Assembly: GCA_018610125.1 (NCBI GenBank)
Contig: JAHEOI010000382.1
Span: 1-20,220, forward strand
Length of the DNA: 20,220 nucleotides
Direction: 5' to 3'
Source: Verrucomicrobiota bacterium
GTDB lineage: Bacteria > Verrucomicrobiota > Verrucomicrobiia > Limisphaerales > JAHEOI01
Shown here one piece after another: positions 8,056 to 16,800 of this stretch. Position numbers and translations under genes: made by a program. Positions within the stretch are counted from its first letter, which is position 1; each line of letters begins with the position of its first letter. Below the pieces are notes generated by a model. It was given only the letters and a program-made list of their open reading frames with translations, was not told where the DNA came from and searched no databases.

Positions 8056-8110
8056 AATAAGGTCTTCTCCGGTCGCCTCGCGCTTAACAGAAACCGACCT
8101 ATTAGAAAGT

Positions 8111-11100
8111 ATGCGAACCGAAACAATATTCAAAAGAGGGGCGACGCTTTTAGGGGCGGCGCTCTTGATGATGGGAGCGTCCAATGGGCAAGCGGGAGAG
8201 GCGGATATCAACCTCTACGGGCAATTTGGTACCGGCACGCCCGCCATTGAGGGAGAAGAGGTTGAAGATCTCATTTCCGCGGAGGCCTTTCCTCAAAATC
8301 CGGCGGTTGATTCGGCCAATCCGCCGTCTTTCTTTCCGTTGGAGCCGCTGACCAGCCTTCAATGGCCGCAGGATTTTGCCGAGGCGGATAACTCCGGTGA
8401 CAATTACGGCTCGATGGTGGAAGGCTTCTTGGAAGTCCCCCAGGCGGGCAAGTACACCTTCTTCGTTCGAAGTGATGATGCCTCGCAATTCTTGCTAAGC
8501 TCCGACCATCAAAAATCCAATGCCGAAGTGGTGGCCGAAGAGCCAGACTGCTGTAACGACTTCGTCGATGACGGCATCCGCAGCTCGGATCCGATCGAAT
8601 TGGAGCCGGGGAATCAATACTATTTCCAACTTATCCATAAGGAAGGCGCCGGCAATGACTGGTGGCAGGTCGGCTGGAGCGGTCCCGGCATCGCGGATGA
8701 GCCGACGGTCATTGACGGTCGCTTCTTCCAGCGATTCGTTGACTCCTCGGTGCTAGAGATTACCAAGCAGCCGGAGTCCAAGACGGTTGTTGAGCGCAAC
8801 CGGGTCGTCTTTGAAGCGAATGTCGACGCGCAGCCGCCTGTCGATTATCAATGGAAGCGCGGTGACGGTTCCAACATCGAAGGGGCTGTCAACTCGTCGC
8901 TGGGGATGGAGGCCACCCTGGCCGACGATGGCTCCGAGTTCATGCTCGAGATCAGCAACAGCGCGGGCACCAAGACGACCGACACGGTGACGTTGCAGGT
9001 CGATCCCGACGAAACCCCGCCGGAGGTGGCGAATGCGGTTACCCAAGGCAACCCGAATGGGCTCCGCGTGACGTTTTCTGAAGCGGTCAGTGAAGAGACG
9101 GCCGGCAATCCCGACAACTACAGCATCAGTGGTGGTGTCACGGTGAATAGCGTAACCGTCGTGAACAGGACCACGGTGCAGTTGGAGACGACTGAGATCA
9201 CCTCCGGACAGGTCTATACGGTGACCGTCAACAACGTGGAAGATCTCGCCGACGATCCGAACGAGATCGGGGCCAACAACTCAATGGATTTCTTACAGGT
9301 CCATGGTGTCATCACCCGCAAGAAGTTTGAGGACGTTTCGGGGACAGATCTTGGTACATTGCGGAACGCAGAGAAGTTCCCGGACAATCCGGATGTGGTC
9401 GATTACCCGACCCTGTTGGAAACGCCGGTCAATGTGGATGATAACTACGGTGTTCAGTTCCAAGGCTTCTTCACACCTCCGGAAACCGGGGAGTACGTCT
9501 TCTACATCTCCTCGGACGACCAGGGCGAGCTCTTCCTAAGCAGCGATGAGGACCCGGCCAACGCGACTTCGATCGCGATGGAACCGCAATGGAATGGTGC
9601 CCGCAACTGGCTCGGAGAGGACCGCCGGCCGGAGCAGGAGAACATCTCCTCGCCGATTACGCTCCAAGCGGGTGAACGCGTCTACATTGAAGCCCAAATG
9701 AACGAAGGTGGCGGTGGCGATAACCTGGCCGTGGCCGTGCAAAAGCCGAGTGACCCCGAGCCGACTGAAAACAGTGACCTCCAGCCGATCCAAGGGAACT
9801 TCCTGTCGGCCTTCACGACAAGCGGTCCGGTGACGATCACCAGTGCGCCATCGAGTCAAACGGTCGACGAGCTCGGCTCGGTCACGTTCAATGTCGAGGT
9901 CGATGGCACGCCTCCGTACGATTTTCACTGGATGCGCGACGGTGAGCCGATCGATGGGGCCACCAGTTCAAGCTTCACGATCGATTCGGTCACACTGGAG
10001 GACAATGGCGCAGAATTCTCGGTCGAGGTAAGCAACAGCTTCAGCTCAACGACGAGCGATCCCGCGACCTTGACAGTGGAAGAAGACCTGACGGCGCCGA
10101 CCGTGGAGTCAGTTCAAGGAACATCCACGTTGGACGGAGCTCGAATTACGTTCTCCGAGCCTGTTGCCGAGGATACGGGAGGCGATTCGTCGAACTATTC
10201 GATCGAAGCCCTTTCGGTTAATTCAGCGACGCTCCTCGAAGATGGCTCGGTGGTTGAGCTGGGCACGAGCTCGCAGGATGAAGGGACCACCTACACGATC
10301 ACGATCAATAACGTGACCGATCGGGCGGCGGCGAACAATACGATTGCGGCCGACACAACCGCGCAGTTCGTCTCATGGCGAGAGAGTAACTTCGGTGTCC
10401 TGTGGGAGGCCTACACGGGTATCGGCGGGACCTCCGTCAGCAATTTAAAGGAGGCCGACAAGTTTCCGGATGAGCCGGATGAGACCCGTATCTTAAGCTC
10501 CTTTGATATGGGAGGTGGCGGCAGCTTCTTCGGCGACAACTATGGCGCCAGAATGACGGCCAAGTTCCACCCGCCCGAAACAGGGGAGTATCGGTTTTTT
10601 GTCCGCAGTGATGATGCCTCGCAGCTTTTCATCAGCGAGGATGGCACCGAAGAGGGCCTGGGGAACAATCCGATCGCTGAAGAGACCGGCTGTTGCAACG
10701 ACTTCATGGAGCCGGGCAACAGCCAGACTTCGGACGTCATCTCGCTGACGGAAGGCGAGCCGGTGCTGCTCCGCTTCCTGATGAAAGAAGGTGGCGGCGG
10801 CGACTGGGGACAGGTTGCGTTCCGACTCGAGAGCGATGACACGGCACCGGCCGATCTCTCCCCTATCCCGGGTGAGCTTCTCTCGACACTGCAGCCGGTG
10901 GCGAGTCAGCCGGTGGTCAAGGCAAGAACGCCGGGTGAAGGCGCCAGCCAGGTGTCACCGGATACAGGCATTTCTTTCGCATTGGAAGATGGGCCGACAG
11001 CGGTGAATCCGGATTCGATCGAGGTGCTCGTGAACGGTCAGTCGGCTGACGTGACTGTTTCGGAAGATCCAATGTTCTCGCATATCACCCTGGTCGAGCT

Positions 11101-12046
11101 GACAGCGACCGACTTGGGCAGCTTCGAAGAGGCCGAGATCACTGTCAACTACGAGGACGAAGAGGGGAATCCCTTCTCGGATAGCTGGTCCTTTAAGACC
11201 GAGCTCGATCCCGAGCAGACGTTTGTTGACGGTACTCGTTACATCGAGGCCAACGACTTCAACTACACCGATGAAAGCGGTAATGCCGGCCAATGGATTG
11301 AAGGTGCGAATGGCGGCCCGACAGGCGAGCAGTACGCCGGCGGTGAGTACGAAGGACTCGATGCGACGCACAACGTCGACTATCACCAGGAAAGCACCGG
11401 TGACGGAGGCGAGCTCTATCGGGAGCTGGATCCGATGGTTGGCGACACCACCTTCAACGGAGGCGATAATCCGGTCCGTGGCGGTTTCACGGTCGAAAGC
11501 AACTGGAAAATCGGCTGGAACGCCGAAGGTGAATGGTATAACTACACGCGCGACTTCCCCGAGGATGGACAGACGTATGATGTCTTTGCCAGTCTTTCCT
11601 CCGGCGGCACCGATCCGGATCCGACGCTGAGCCTGGTTACCAGTGATCCCTCCGAGGAAGACCAGTCTACCGAGCAGCTCGGGCAGTTTACCGGTCCGGC
11701 TTCGGGAGATTGGGGAACGGCCATCTTCTACAAGATGCATGAAGTCGGCGAGCCGGAGCAGCCGGCTCAGGTCGAGCTCAGCGGGGTCAACACGGTCCGT
11801 CTAACCGTTGGACCCGGTAACATGGACTTCAATTTCCTGGCGTTTGTTCCGGCGGAGCCGAAAGCGGAGGAGACCGTGCTGAACATCTCGCTCTCCGAGG
11901 GGAATATTGAAGTTACCTGGGATACCGCAGCCACGCTGGAGACCGCATCGAGTGTGAACGGGCCTTGGGAGCCCAGCGACCAGAGTAGCCCGGCCACCTT
12001 CTCGATCGGGGACCAAGAGGCGCTGTTCATCCGCGCGGTGCAATAG
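8111..12046 (+). CDS. Secreted multidomain PA14/Ig/CBM6-like protein
   Basis: A 1311-residue exported protein, probably a surface or extracellular carbohydrate-binding adhesin. Residues 1-28 are a signal peptide (n-region MRTETIFKRG, cut after GQA). Then comes a modular repeat: PA14-like domain (about 33-212), Ig-like (216-297), SbsA/Big_5-like sandwich (304-394), PA14 (400-572), Ig-like (574-656), Big_5-like (662-755), PA14 (760-930), another sandwich (936-1035), a CBM6-like module (about 1038-1235, YIEANDFNY and GWNAEGEWYNYT) and a terminal module from about 1257 (LNISLSEGNIEVTW). Each PA14 copy keeps an SDD motif (residues 121, 468, 833) resembling the calcium-binding Asp pair of PA14 lectins. 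No catalytic domain is visible. The protein is very acidic, rich in Asp, Glu, Ser and Thr. It is transcribed alone, ending at the terminator at 12084. Domain boundaries are approximate. Confidence 0.92.
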   Translation: MRTETIFKRGATLLGAALLMMGASNGQAGEADINLYGQFGTGTPAIEGEEVEDLISAEAFPQNPAVDSANPPSFFPLEPLTSLQWPQDFAEADNSGDNYGSMVEGFLEVPQAGKYTFFVRSDDASQFLLSSDHQKSNAEVVAEEPDCCNDFVDDGIRSSDPIELEPGNQYYFQLIHKEGAGNDWWQVGWSGPGIADEPTVIDGRFFQRFVDSSVLEITKQPESKTVVERNRVVFEANVDAQPPVDYQWKRGDGSNIEGAVNSSLGMEATLADDGSEFMLEISNSAGTKTTDTVTLQVDPDETPPEVANAVTQGNPNGLRVTFSEAVSEETAGNPDNYSISGGVTVNSVTVVNRTTVQLETTEITSGQVYTVTVNNVEDLADDPNEIGANNSMDFLQVHGVITRKKFEDVSGTDLGTLRNAEKFPDNPDVVDYPTLLETPVNVDDNYGVQFQGFFTPPETGEYVFYISSDDQGELFLSSDEDPANATSIAMEPQWNGARNWLGEDRRPEQENISSPITLQAGERVYIEAQMNEGGGGDNLAVAVQKPSDPEPTENSDLQPIQGNFLSAFTTSGPVTITSAPSSQTVDELGSVTFNVEVDGTPPYDFHWMRDGEPIDGATSSSFTIDSVTLEDNGAEFSVEVSNSFSSTTSDPATLTVEEDLTAPTVESVQGTSTLDGARITFSEPVAEDTGGDSSNYSIEALSVNSATLLEDGSVVELGTSSQDEGTTYTITINNVTDRAAANNTIAADTTAQFVSWRESNFGVLWEAYTGIGGTSVSNLKEADKFPDEPDETRILSSFDMGGGGSFFGDNYGARMTAKFHPPETGEYRFFVRSDDASQLFISEDGTEEGLGNNPIAEETGCCNDFMEPGNSQTSDVISLTEGEPVLLRFLMKEGGGGDWGQVAFRLESDDTAPADLSPIPGELLSTLQPVASQPVVKARTPGEGASQVSPDTGISFALEDGPTAVNPDSIEVLVNGQSADVTVSEDPMFSHITLVELTATDLGSFEEAEITVNYEDEEGNPFSDSWSFKTELDPEQTFVDGTRYIEANDFNYTDESGNAGQWIEGANGGPTGEQYAGGEYEGLDATHNVDYHQESTGDGGELYRELDPMVGDTTFNGGDNPVRGGFTVESNWKIGWNAEGEWYNYTRDFPEDGQTYDVFASLSSGGTDPDPTLSLVTSDPSEEDQSTEQLGQFTGPASGDWGTAIFYKMHEVGEPEQPAQVELSGVNTVRLTVGPGNMDFNFLAFVPAEPKAEETVLNISLSEGNIEVTWDTAATLETASSVNGPWEPSDQSSPATFSIGDQEALFIRAVQ

Positions 12047-12083
12047 GAAACGGGTATAAACGAAATCAAGAACGTTAAGCCGC

Positions 12084-12116
12084 GGCCGGAGGGAGTGATC
12101 CCTCCGGCCTTTGTTT
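12084..12116 (+). terminator. Rho-independent terminator after the PA14 gene
   Basis: A perfect 11-bp stem, GGCCGGAGGGA (12084-12094) with TCCCTCCGGCC (12099-12109), closed by the tetraloop GTGA and followed by TTTGTTT (12110-12116). It begins 38 bp after the PA14 stop codon and separates that gene from the FG-GAP cluster. Confidence 0.9.
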
Positions 12117-12129
12117 GGCAAGTGGGAGT

Positions 12130-12143
12130 CAGCCCATGGGCTG
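12130..12143. promoter_or_regulatory. 14-bp perfect palindrome upstream of the FG-GAP cluster
   Basis: CAGCCCATGGGCTG is self-complementary over all 14 bases. It lies between the terminator and the first gene of the cluster, 63 bp before the ATG at 12206, where an operator would be expected. I could not find a convincing -35/-10 pair in this 90-bp gap. It could also occur by chance. Confidence 0.25.
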
Positions 12144-12205
12144 TCCTTTCGGAAGCGACTCAATTAATCCTGGAACCGCTCGGGTGATTGGCTCATGGTT
12201 TTGTA

Positions 12206-13810
12206 ATGTTGTTGGTTATGCCGTGGTGCGTTTTCGTGTTGGTAATGACCTTGGCGGGATCGGTCTGTTTAGCCGATGGCCAGGTGCTCCGGGGACCGAC
12301 AGAGCAAGAGAATTCTTCCGCTCATACGGGTCAAACCGCCGCTCCGTTTGAGGCACCGTCGGGACGTGAGCTGGCCCGGGTGTATTGTTCAGCTTGTCAC
12401 GCCTATCCTGAGCCTGACCTTCTCGACGCCGACACATGGGAAAAAGGGGCCCTTGATTGGATGAAGAATTTTATGGGACTGGCCCCGGAACGGATTGAAA
12501 AAAGCTCCGAAGCCGAGCTGCTTAAGCAGACCGGGGTCTTCCCGGAAAGTCCCATTATCTCCAAGGCTCACTGGCGGCGGATCGAGGCCTTTTATACCCG
12601 CAAGGCACCGACCTCGCCCATTCCACAGCCCCCCAGACCGCCGATCAAGCTCGGACTCAAGCAGTTTAAGCCTTTGGAGCAGCGGTACCGGAAATCGGTG
12701 GCGATGACGACCCTGGTCGAGATTGAACCGGAGCATCATCGGGTCTACGTGGGGGATGCGAATAAGATGGTTCTCGACCGCTTGGATTCGAACGGCGATC
12801 TGATTGAGTCAATGAAGGTGGGGAACATGCCGGTTGCTATCGATGAAAGAGAGGGAGGGTATTTCTTGACATCAATCGGGAAATTCTTCCCGTCCGAGAA
12901 GGCAAAGGGGGAGCTGATCTTTTTGGAGCCGTCCGGCAAGCGGTTCCGTCGACGCGTCATTCGCGAGGAACTGCCTCGTCCGACCGATGCCGAATTCGCT
13001 GACCTGAACCAGGACGGCCGCACGGATTTTGTCTTATCGATGTTTGGTAATTTCGCCGGGCGTTTTTCCTGGTTTGAAAAATTGGGGGATTATCAATATG
13101 AAGAGCATCGCTTGCTGGATAAGCCTGGGGCGGTCCGTTCCGAGGTCCATGATTTCAATGGGGATGGGCTCCCGGATATCGCCGTTTTGATGGCTCAGGC
13201 CACCGAGTCGTTGTTCATCTTTACCAATGAGGGAGATGGGGAGTTCTCTCGGACCCGAGTCTTTCAGAAACCGCCCCTTTACGGACACACCTTCTTTGAG
13301 CTGGTGGACTTTAACGGAGACGGGAGACTGGATATCATTGCGACGAATGGCGATAACGGGGAATATCAACCATCGCCTCCAAAGCGTTACCACGGCATTC
13401 GAATCTATTTGAATCAAGGTGGGAATCGCTTTCAGGAGAGTTACTTTTATCCGTTGAATGGCTGCTTTAAGGCCCTGGCGCGTGATTATGATCAAGATGG
13501 TGATCTCGATATCGCGGCGATTTCCTATTTTCCGGATTATCGGCATGATCCACGAGAAAGCTTTGTCTATCTGGAAAACCAGGGAGAGCGACGGTTCAAT
13601 GCCAAGACATTTCCACAGTGCATAGCCGGCAGGTGGCTGACGATGGATGCGGGCGACTTGGATGGCGATGGTGACCTCGATCTCGTGCTTGGATCGGCCA
13701 CCAAAGGTCCGGGCAAAGTCCCCGGATTTTTAAAGCGAACGTGGAAAAAGACCGGCTTGGCGGTAATGGTCCTTGAAAATACGCTTCGCCAAGATGCTAG
13801 GGCTCGCTAG
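12206..13810 (+). CDS. FG-GAP repeat protein with one c-type haem motif
   Basis: A 534-residue exported protein. A hydrophobic signal segment (about 1-24, MLLVMPWCVFVLVMTLAGS) is followed by a short cytochrome c-like region with the haem-attachment motif CSACH at residues 61-65 (ARVYCSACHAYPEPDLLD). Met86 or Met90 in DWMKNFMG could be the distal ligand. From about 150 onwards it is a beta-propeller with FG-GAP/VCBS calcium loops, starting at residues 266 (DLNQDGRTD), 316 (DFNGDGLPD), 368 (DFNGDGRLD), 427 (DYDQDGDLD) and 484 (DLDGDGDLD). The start is uncertain: the frame is open to a TTG at 12188, and ATG 12206 or 12218 both give a signal peptide; none has a Shine-Dalgarno. It is the first gene of a three-gene cluster, with the next ATG 4 bp after its stop. 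The haem suggests electron transfer or redox sensing in the periplasm, which is inference. Confidence 0.92.
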   Translation: MLLVMPWCVFVLVMTLAGSVCLADGQVLRGPTEQENSSAHTGQTAAPFEAPSGRELARVYCSACHAYPEPDLLDADTWEKGALDWMKNFMGLAPERIEKSSEAELLKQTGVFPESPIISKAHWRRIEAFYTRKAPTSPIPQPPRPPIKLGLKQFKPLEQRYRKSVAMTTLVEIEPEHHRVYVGDANKMVLDRLDSNGDLIESMKVGNMPVAIDEREGGYFLTSIGKFFPSEKAKGELIFLEPSGKRFRRRVIREELPRPTDAEFADLNQDGRTDFVLSMFGNFAGRFSWFEKLGDYQYEEHRLLDKPGAVRSEVHDFNGDGLPDIAVLMAQATESLFIFTNEGDGEFSRTRVFQKPPLYGHTFFELVDFNGDGRLDIIATNGDNGEYQPSPPKRYHGIRIYLNQGGNRFQESYFYPLNGCFKALARDYDQDGDLDIAAISYFPDYRHDPRESFVYLENQGERRFNAKTFPQCIAGRWLTMDAGDLDGDGDLDLVLGSATKGPGKVPGFLKRTWKKTGLAVMVLENTLRQDARAR

Positions 13811-13814
13811 ATCT

Positions 13815-16800
13815 ATGAACAGGAATGCTTGGAAAGGGGTGTGCTTCTTTCGACGGGGGGTGATGTGGGGCTTGCCGGCCTGGAGCTGCTTTGGTTTGGC
13901 CTTCGCCGCGCTGGGAACCTTGGCATGGCAACAAGGAGACGGATTCGACGCGGCGAAGCTGCAAGTCGAGCATACCGAACGGGGGGTTGGGTTTGAGCGG
14001 CTGGACCCTTCTGTTACCGGAATCGCCTTTACGAATCATCTTGCCCAAAGCCGCTACACGACGAACCAGATCTTTCTAAATGGGTCCGGGGTCGCAGCCG
14101 GCGATGTCGACGAGGATGGCCTTTGTGATCTCTATTTCTGTCGGTTGGATGGACCGAATGTGCTTTATAAGAATCGCGGCAATTGGCGATTTGAAACCAT
14201 CACAAAGGAGGCGGGGGTTTCATGCCCCGACTTGGATTCGACCGGTGCCGCTCTGGCCGACTTGAACGGGGACGGTAAGCTTGATTTGGTGGTCAATACG
14301 GTCGGGGGCGGGACACACTTCTTCCGTAATTCAGGGGGTGGGCGATTTCAGCCGATGCCATTTTCACCATTGAATCCCGGCAAGGGAGCCATGTCCTTGG
14401 CCCTGGCCGATGTCGACCGTGACGGTGATCTCGATCTCTACGTAACCAATTATCGGCAGGAGACAATCCGGGATGAGCTCAGCACTAACTTTCGCGTCAA
14501 AATGGTTAACGGAAAGCCCAAAGTCGTCGGGGTGAATGGGGTTCCTGTTACCGACGATCGGCACCGTGGGCGGTTCACGTTAAAAATGAGCGGGAAGGTT
14601 GTTGAAAATGGGGAAGTGGATGCCTTTTATCGAAATAACGGGCGTGGTCATTTCGAAGCGGTTTCATTTACCGGTGGTGCGTTTCGGAAGGCAGACGGCG
14701 AGGCACTTGAAAAGCCGCCGTATGACTGGGGACTGTCGGCGATGTTCCATGACATCAACGGCGACAAGTTGCCGGACCTCTATGTTTGCAATGACTTTCA
14801 ATCACCTGATCGCTTCTGGATCAACCGGGGGGATTGGCGCTTTCAGGCCATCGATTCCGAGGCGGTCCGGAGCAGTAGCATGTTTGCCATGGGGGTTGAT
14901 TTTGCCGATCTTAATCACGACGGGCATGACGACTTTTTTGTTGCGGATATGCTCAGTCGAGACCACGTGATGCGCAATATCCACGTGGGCAACCGAATCA
15001 GATCGGGAAACCGGCATCAGTACTCGAGAAACACCCTGTTTTTCAATCGGGGCGACACGACCTTTGCCGAGATCGGCCAATTCAGCGGTGTCCATGCCTC
15101 GGATTGGTCGTGGGCCGTCGCGTTTTTGGATGTCGATCTGGATGGCTATGAGGACCTCATCTTAACCACAGGTCACGAGCTGTATGGACTGCACGCGGAT
15201 ATTTCCCGACGGATCGAAGCGATTCGAAAGCAAAAGGAGCTCTCGAAAATGGAGCAGCTCCGATTGAGCCATTTGTACCCGCGTTTGCCGCTGCGGAATG
15301 TCATTTTCCGAAATGAGGGGAACTTAAGCTTCCAAGCAGTCGGCGAGAAATGGGGCTTTTCAAAGAAGGGGGTCTCTCACGGGCTGGCCTTGGCCGATCT
15401 CGATAACGACGGCGACCTGGACTTAATTACGAATAACATGAATGAAGTGGCCGGGGTTTATCGGAACGATACCGACGCTTCCCGCTTGGCTGTCTCGTTG
15501 AAGGGGAGGCGAAGCAACCCACACGGAATCGGCTCGGAGGTGAAAGTCATCGGCGGTCCCGAGCCGCAAAGCCGAGAGGTGATTGGCGGAGGACGGTATC
15601 TTTCGGATGATCAAGAGCGGTTGAGCTTCGCGGCGGGCTCGCGGACGAATCGGCTAACGATCAAGGTGCAATGGCCTTCCGGTCAATTGTCCCGTATCGA
15701 GAATGCCAAGCCAGACCGGCTTTACCGGGTCCATGAGCCGAAATGGGCGGAGGGATCCTCGCAATCGCCGGCGAGCCGGCCGGACGACGTTCCCGATAAG
15801 AATCGATTCGAGGCGTCCCGGGAGCCGATGTTCCGTGACGTGAGCACGTGGATCGGGCACCGGCACAAGGATCAAAGGTTCAATGACTTTAAACGTCAGC
15901 CGTTAATGCCCCGTCGGTTGAGCCAACTGGGGCCCGGCATCAGTTGGTTCGATTACAATGGGGATGGCTGGGATGATTTGATTGTGGGCAGCGGGCGCGG
16001 TGGCCGGCTTGCGCTCTATCGGAACCGGGAGGGGCAAGCCTTTGAGCGGATCAAAGATCCTCCGTTGAATCGCCCGGTGACTCGAGATCAGACGAGCATC
16101 CTGGGTTATCGCTCTGGTGCGGAAAACCGGGTCATTTTGACCGGTTCCGCCAATTACGAGGATGGCTTGGCTATCGGCTCGATAATTCGACAGTATGATC
16201 TTGCAAGCGAGCAAATTCGGGAGTCCTTCAGCGGGCGTTCTGCCAGCACAGGTCCCTTGGCGCTTGCCGATGTCGAAGGGGACGGGGATCTCGACTTGTT
16301 TGTTGGTGGGCGCTGCATCCCCGCTCAATATCCGAAAGCGGCCTCGTCGCTCCTTTTCCGGCGCGAAGGGGAGGAATGGGAGCGTGACCGTGCGAATTCG
16401 CGTGCGCTGAAAGAGGTCGGGCTTGTCAGCGGGGCGGTTTGGACCGACCTGACAGGCGACGGATACCCTGAGCTGGCTTTGGCCTGCGAATGGGGGCCGA
16501 TCCGGGTCTTTAAAAACAACGCGGGCAAGCTCACCGAGGTAACTCAACAGTGGGGCTTGGATGAAACCCGCGGTTGGTGGAATGGCATTGCCGCCGGTGA
16601 CTTAAACGGAGATGGGCGAATGGACCTGGTGGCTTCCAACTGGGGATGGAATCATCGATATCGGACAGCAGGCATCGAGGACGTCCGATTTTACTATGGC
16701 GAGCTGACCGGAGACGACGCCCTCGAAGTGATTGGCGCGTATCGGAATCATGAGATGGAACAAGTGGTGCCGTTTCGAGGGCTTAAAAGCATGGCCAAGG

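Larger units (their letters stand above)
7302..8110. other. Divergent intergenic region without a convincing gene
   Basis: About 800 bp between the FHA promoter and the start of the PA14 gene. Open frames here are short (60-104 codons), lack family features and show no plausible start context. No tRNA, rRNA or CRISPR structure is visible. The stretch 7302-7559 holds nothing I recognise. Structured elements further right are listed separately: the G-run array, the inverted repeat at 7655-7712, the promoter candidate at 7780 and the leader hairpin at 8023-8055. Confidence 0.6.

Noticed and set aside
8468..10620. Near-identical DNA stretch repeated within the PA14 gene (around 8471 and 10607)
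   Set aside because: It codes for the same SDDAS motif in PA14 copies 1 and 3, so protein-level repetition explains it; it is not a mobile or recombination element.
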